Part shown: piece after piece, positions 6,545-8,099 of the stretch | How positions within the stretch are numbered: the stretch's first letter is position 1 | Layout: each line of letters begins with the position of its first letter | Assembly (NCBI GenBank): GCA_002430125.1 | Contig: DJBQ01000057.1 | Span: 1 to 8,099 of the forward strand | DNA: 8,099 nt | DNA from: Rhodobacterales bacterium UBA5972 | GTDB taxonomy: Bacteria > Pseudomonadota > Alphaproteobacteria > Rhodobacterales > Rhodobacteraceae | Reading direction: 5' to 3' | The notes under the pieces: generated by a model | What the model saw: the letters and a program-made list of their open reading frames with translations, nothing else | Told to the model about the DNA's origin: nothing | The model's database searches: none | Made by a program: the position numbers and the translations under genes

Positions 6545-7918
6545 TCAGGTGATTTTGGTCAGCAGATTGTCCAAGCTTACCTTGGCGTCGCCATAGAACA
6601 TCCGGGTGTTTTCCTTGAAGAACAGCGGATTTTCGATGCCGGAATATCCGGTGCCTTGCCCGCGTTTGGAAACAAACACTTGCTTGGCTTTCCAGACCTC
6701 TAGCACCGGCATACCGGCGATTGGCGAGTTGGGGTCTTCCTGGGCTGCCGGGTTAACGATGTCGTTAGAGCCGATGATCATCACCACGTCGGTTGTCGGG
6801 AAATCGTCGTTGATCTCGTCCATTTCCAGCACGATGTCATAAGGCACCCGCGCCTCGGCCAGCAGCACGTTCATATGACCGGGCAGACGGCCTGCGACCG
6901 GGTGAATACCGAACCGCACGGTTTTGCCTCTGGCGCGCAAACGGCGCGTTAGTTCACTGACGGATTGCTGCGCCTGTGCCACCGCCATGCCGTAACCCGG
7001 CACGATGATAACACTGTCAGCATCATCCAAAGCAGCCGCCACACCATCGGCGTCGATGGCGATCTGCTCGCCTTCGATCTCCATGGCCGGGCCTTTTGCC
7101 GCCCCAAACCCACCCAGAATGACCGACAGGAAATGCCGGTTCATGGCTTTGCACATGATGTACGACAGGATCGCACCACTTGAACCAACCAGCGCGCCGG
7201 TAACGATCAGCAGATCATTGCCCAGCAGGAAGCCGGTCGCCGCCGCGGCCCAACCGGAATAACTGTTCAGCATCGACACCACGACCGGCATGTCAGCGCC
7301 ACCAATTGCCATCACCAGATGCGCGCCAAGCACAAAGGCAATCGCGGTCATTGCGTAAAGTGTCCACGAACCGGCGCCCTGCATATACATCACCAGCAGA
7401 ACCAGCGAAGCAACAACCATCAACAGGTTCCACACATGCCGCCCGGGCAGGATCAGGGCTTTGCCGCCGATTGTGCCCGCCAGTTTGCCGAACGCAATGA
7501 TCGAGCCGGTAAAGGTGATCGCACCTATAAAGATGCCGATGAAAATCTCGACCTCGTGAATGACCTCTTCCACCGGGGTGGCGAAGTGATGCGCGGTCAG
7601 GTCCGAATTGATGCCGATAAACACCGCTGCCAGACCAACAAAACTGTGCAAGGCGGCAACCAGTTGCGGCATACCGGTCATTTCGACCCGTTGCGCCACA
7701 AGCGTGCCAATGACAGCGCCAACCGCCATCATAACGACAAGAACCCAGCCGATATCAACCAGCGGACCGCTGACGGTAGCAACAATCGCAATTGCCATGC
7801 CGATGATACCATACCAGACGGCGCGCTTAGCGCTTTCCTGATTTTTTAACCCCCCCAAGGCGAGGATGAAAAGGACAGATGCCGCGATATAGGCGGCGGT
7901 GACGAGACCTATGCTCAT
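6545..7918 (-). CDS. pntB: Proton-translocating NAD(P) transhydrogenase, beta subunit
   Basis: PntB is the inner-membrane subunit that binds NADP(H) and, with PntA, couples proton entry to reduction of NADP+ by NADH. It is 457 residues long, close to the roughly 460 of E. coli. Residues 1 to about 260 are hydrophobic, with roughly eight or nine membrane helices. His91 (in AALHSFVGL) and Ser139 (in FTGSI) fall at the positions of the proton-channel residues known from E. coli. [15 protein letters not shown] (216-230) is the conserved helix further on. The C-terminal domain III begins near 295 and binds NADP(H). It has [10 protein letters not shown] (308-317), [14 protein letters not shown], and [12 protein letters not shown] near the end. 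The start has a good ribosome-binding site (GGGAGGAAA) eight bases upstream. The 18-bp gap to the pntA stop indicates one operon, whose promoter lies outside the window. Confidence 0.98.
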   Translation of the reverse strand: MSIGLVTAAYIAASVLFILALGGLKNQESAKRAVWYGIIGMAIAIVATVSGPLVDIGWVLVVMMAVGAVIGTLVAQRVEMTGMPQLVAALHSFVGLAAVFIGINSDLTAHHFATPVEEVIHEVEIFIGIFIGAITFTGSIIAFGKLAGTIGGKALILPGRHVWNLLMVVASLVLLVMYMQGAGSWTLYAMTAIAFVLGAHLVMAIGGADMPVVVSMLNSYSGWAAAATGFLLGNDLLIVTGALVGSSGAILSYIMCKAMNRHFLSVILGGFGAAKGPAMEIEGEQIAIDADGVAAALDDADSVIIVPGYGMAVAQAQQSVSELTRRLRARGKTVRFGIHPVAGRLPGHMNVLLAEARVPYDIVLEMDEINDDFPTTDVVMIIGSNDIVNPAAQEDPNSPIAGMPVLEVWKAKQVFVSKRGQGTGYSGIENPLFFKENTRMFYGDAKVSLDNLLTKIT

Positions 7919-7936
7919 GATATTTCCTCCCTGCCC

Positions 7937-8099
7937 TTAAGATTTCTGGAACATTTGCAACATGCGCCGGGTCACCATGAACCCGCCGACAATGTTGATA
8001 GTGGCGATCAGCACCGATATGGCCGCAAGCACCATCACAATGACGCTGCTTTCACCGACTTGCAGCAAGGCCCCCAGAACGATGATACCGGAAATCGCG
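7937..8099 (-). CDS. pntA: NAD(P) transhydrogenase alpha subunit, C-terminal 53 residues (partial at window edge)
   Basis: The visible frame ends with TAA at 7939-7937 and reads [15 protein letters not shown], then a hydrophobic stretch ending [20 protein letters not shown]. This is the conserved last membrane part of PntA (domain II), which pairs with PntB to form the proton channel. The gene enters from the right edge, so the NAD(H)-binding domain I is not visible. I therefore cannot tell whether alpha is a single polypeptide or split into two subunits, as in Rhodospirillum. The pntB gene follows after 18 bp. Confidence 0.93.
   Translation of the reverse strand, partial: AISGIIVLGALLQVGESSVIVMVLAAISVLIATINIVGGFMVTRRMLQMFQKS

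Noticed and set aside
7319..7849. 176-residue plus-strand frame opposite pntB
   Set aside because: It is a shadow of pntB, rich in His, Arg and Asn as expected from the antisense of membrane-helix codons, and has no ribosome-binding site or recognised domain.

Overview
The window looks like a chromosomal segment of a marine-type Rhodobacteraceae (Roseobacter-group) alphaproteobacterium. The reasons are the fused aerobic-type indolepyruvate:ferredoxin oxidoreductase, a LysR regulator beginning MDWDKLRIFH, the run purL, bolA, grxD, the pntAB transhydrogenase genes, and a CTTG/CYTAT-like alphaproteobacterial heat-shock promoter. This placement comes from recalled family features, not from a database search. 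No transposase, integrase, CRISPR array, tRNA or rRNA was seen, so this is ordinary core genome rather than an island.

Layout. (1) Positions 1-2330, minus strand: the N-terminal 776 residues of a fused 2-oxoacid (indolepyruvate) ferredoxin oxidoreductase that runs off the left edge. The frame is open throughout. (2) 2331-2474: a divergent intergenic region with three GTCA/TGAC half-sites in alternating orientation, exactly 11 bp apart, a plausible LysR operator. (3) 2475-3386, plus strand: a LysR-type regulator, probably controlling the oxidoreductase gene. (4) 3387-3640: a 254-bp gap that appears to hold a small RNA gene of about 80 nt, with an RpoH-type promoter (3441-3469) and a strong intrinsic terminator (3529-3556). 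(5) 3641-6477, plus strand: purL, then an IbaG/BolA2-like bolA and the monothiol glutaredoxin grxD, closed by a strong terminator at 6513-6540. (6) 6545-8099, minus strand: pntB and the 3' end of pntA, convergent with grxD.

How the genes work together. The oxidoreductase and LysR gene form a regulator/target pair for catabolism of aromatic amino acid-derived 2-oxoacids. PurL catalyses the fourth step of de novo purine synthesis and needs PurS and PurQ, which are outside the window. BolA and GrxD are the two partners of a [2Fe-2S]-bridged complex used in iron-sulfur trafficking, and they overlap at the level of the ribosome-binding site. PntAB uses the proton-motive force to make NADPH from NADH.

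The item most worth following up is the candidate small RNA between the LysR gene and purL. No wholly new multi-gene system was found.
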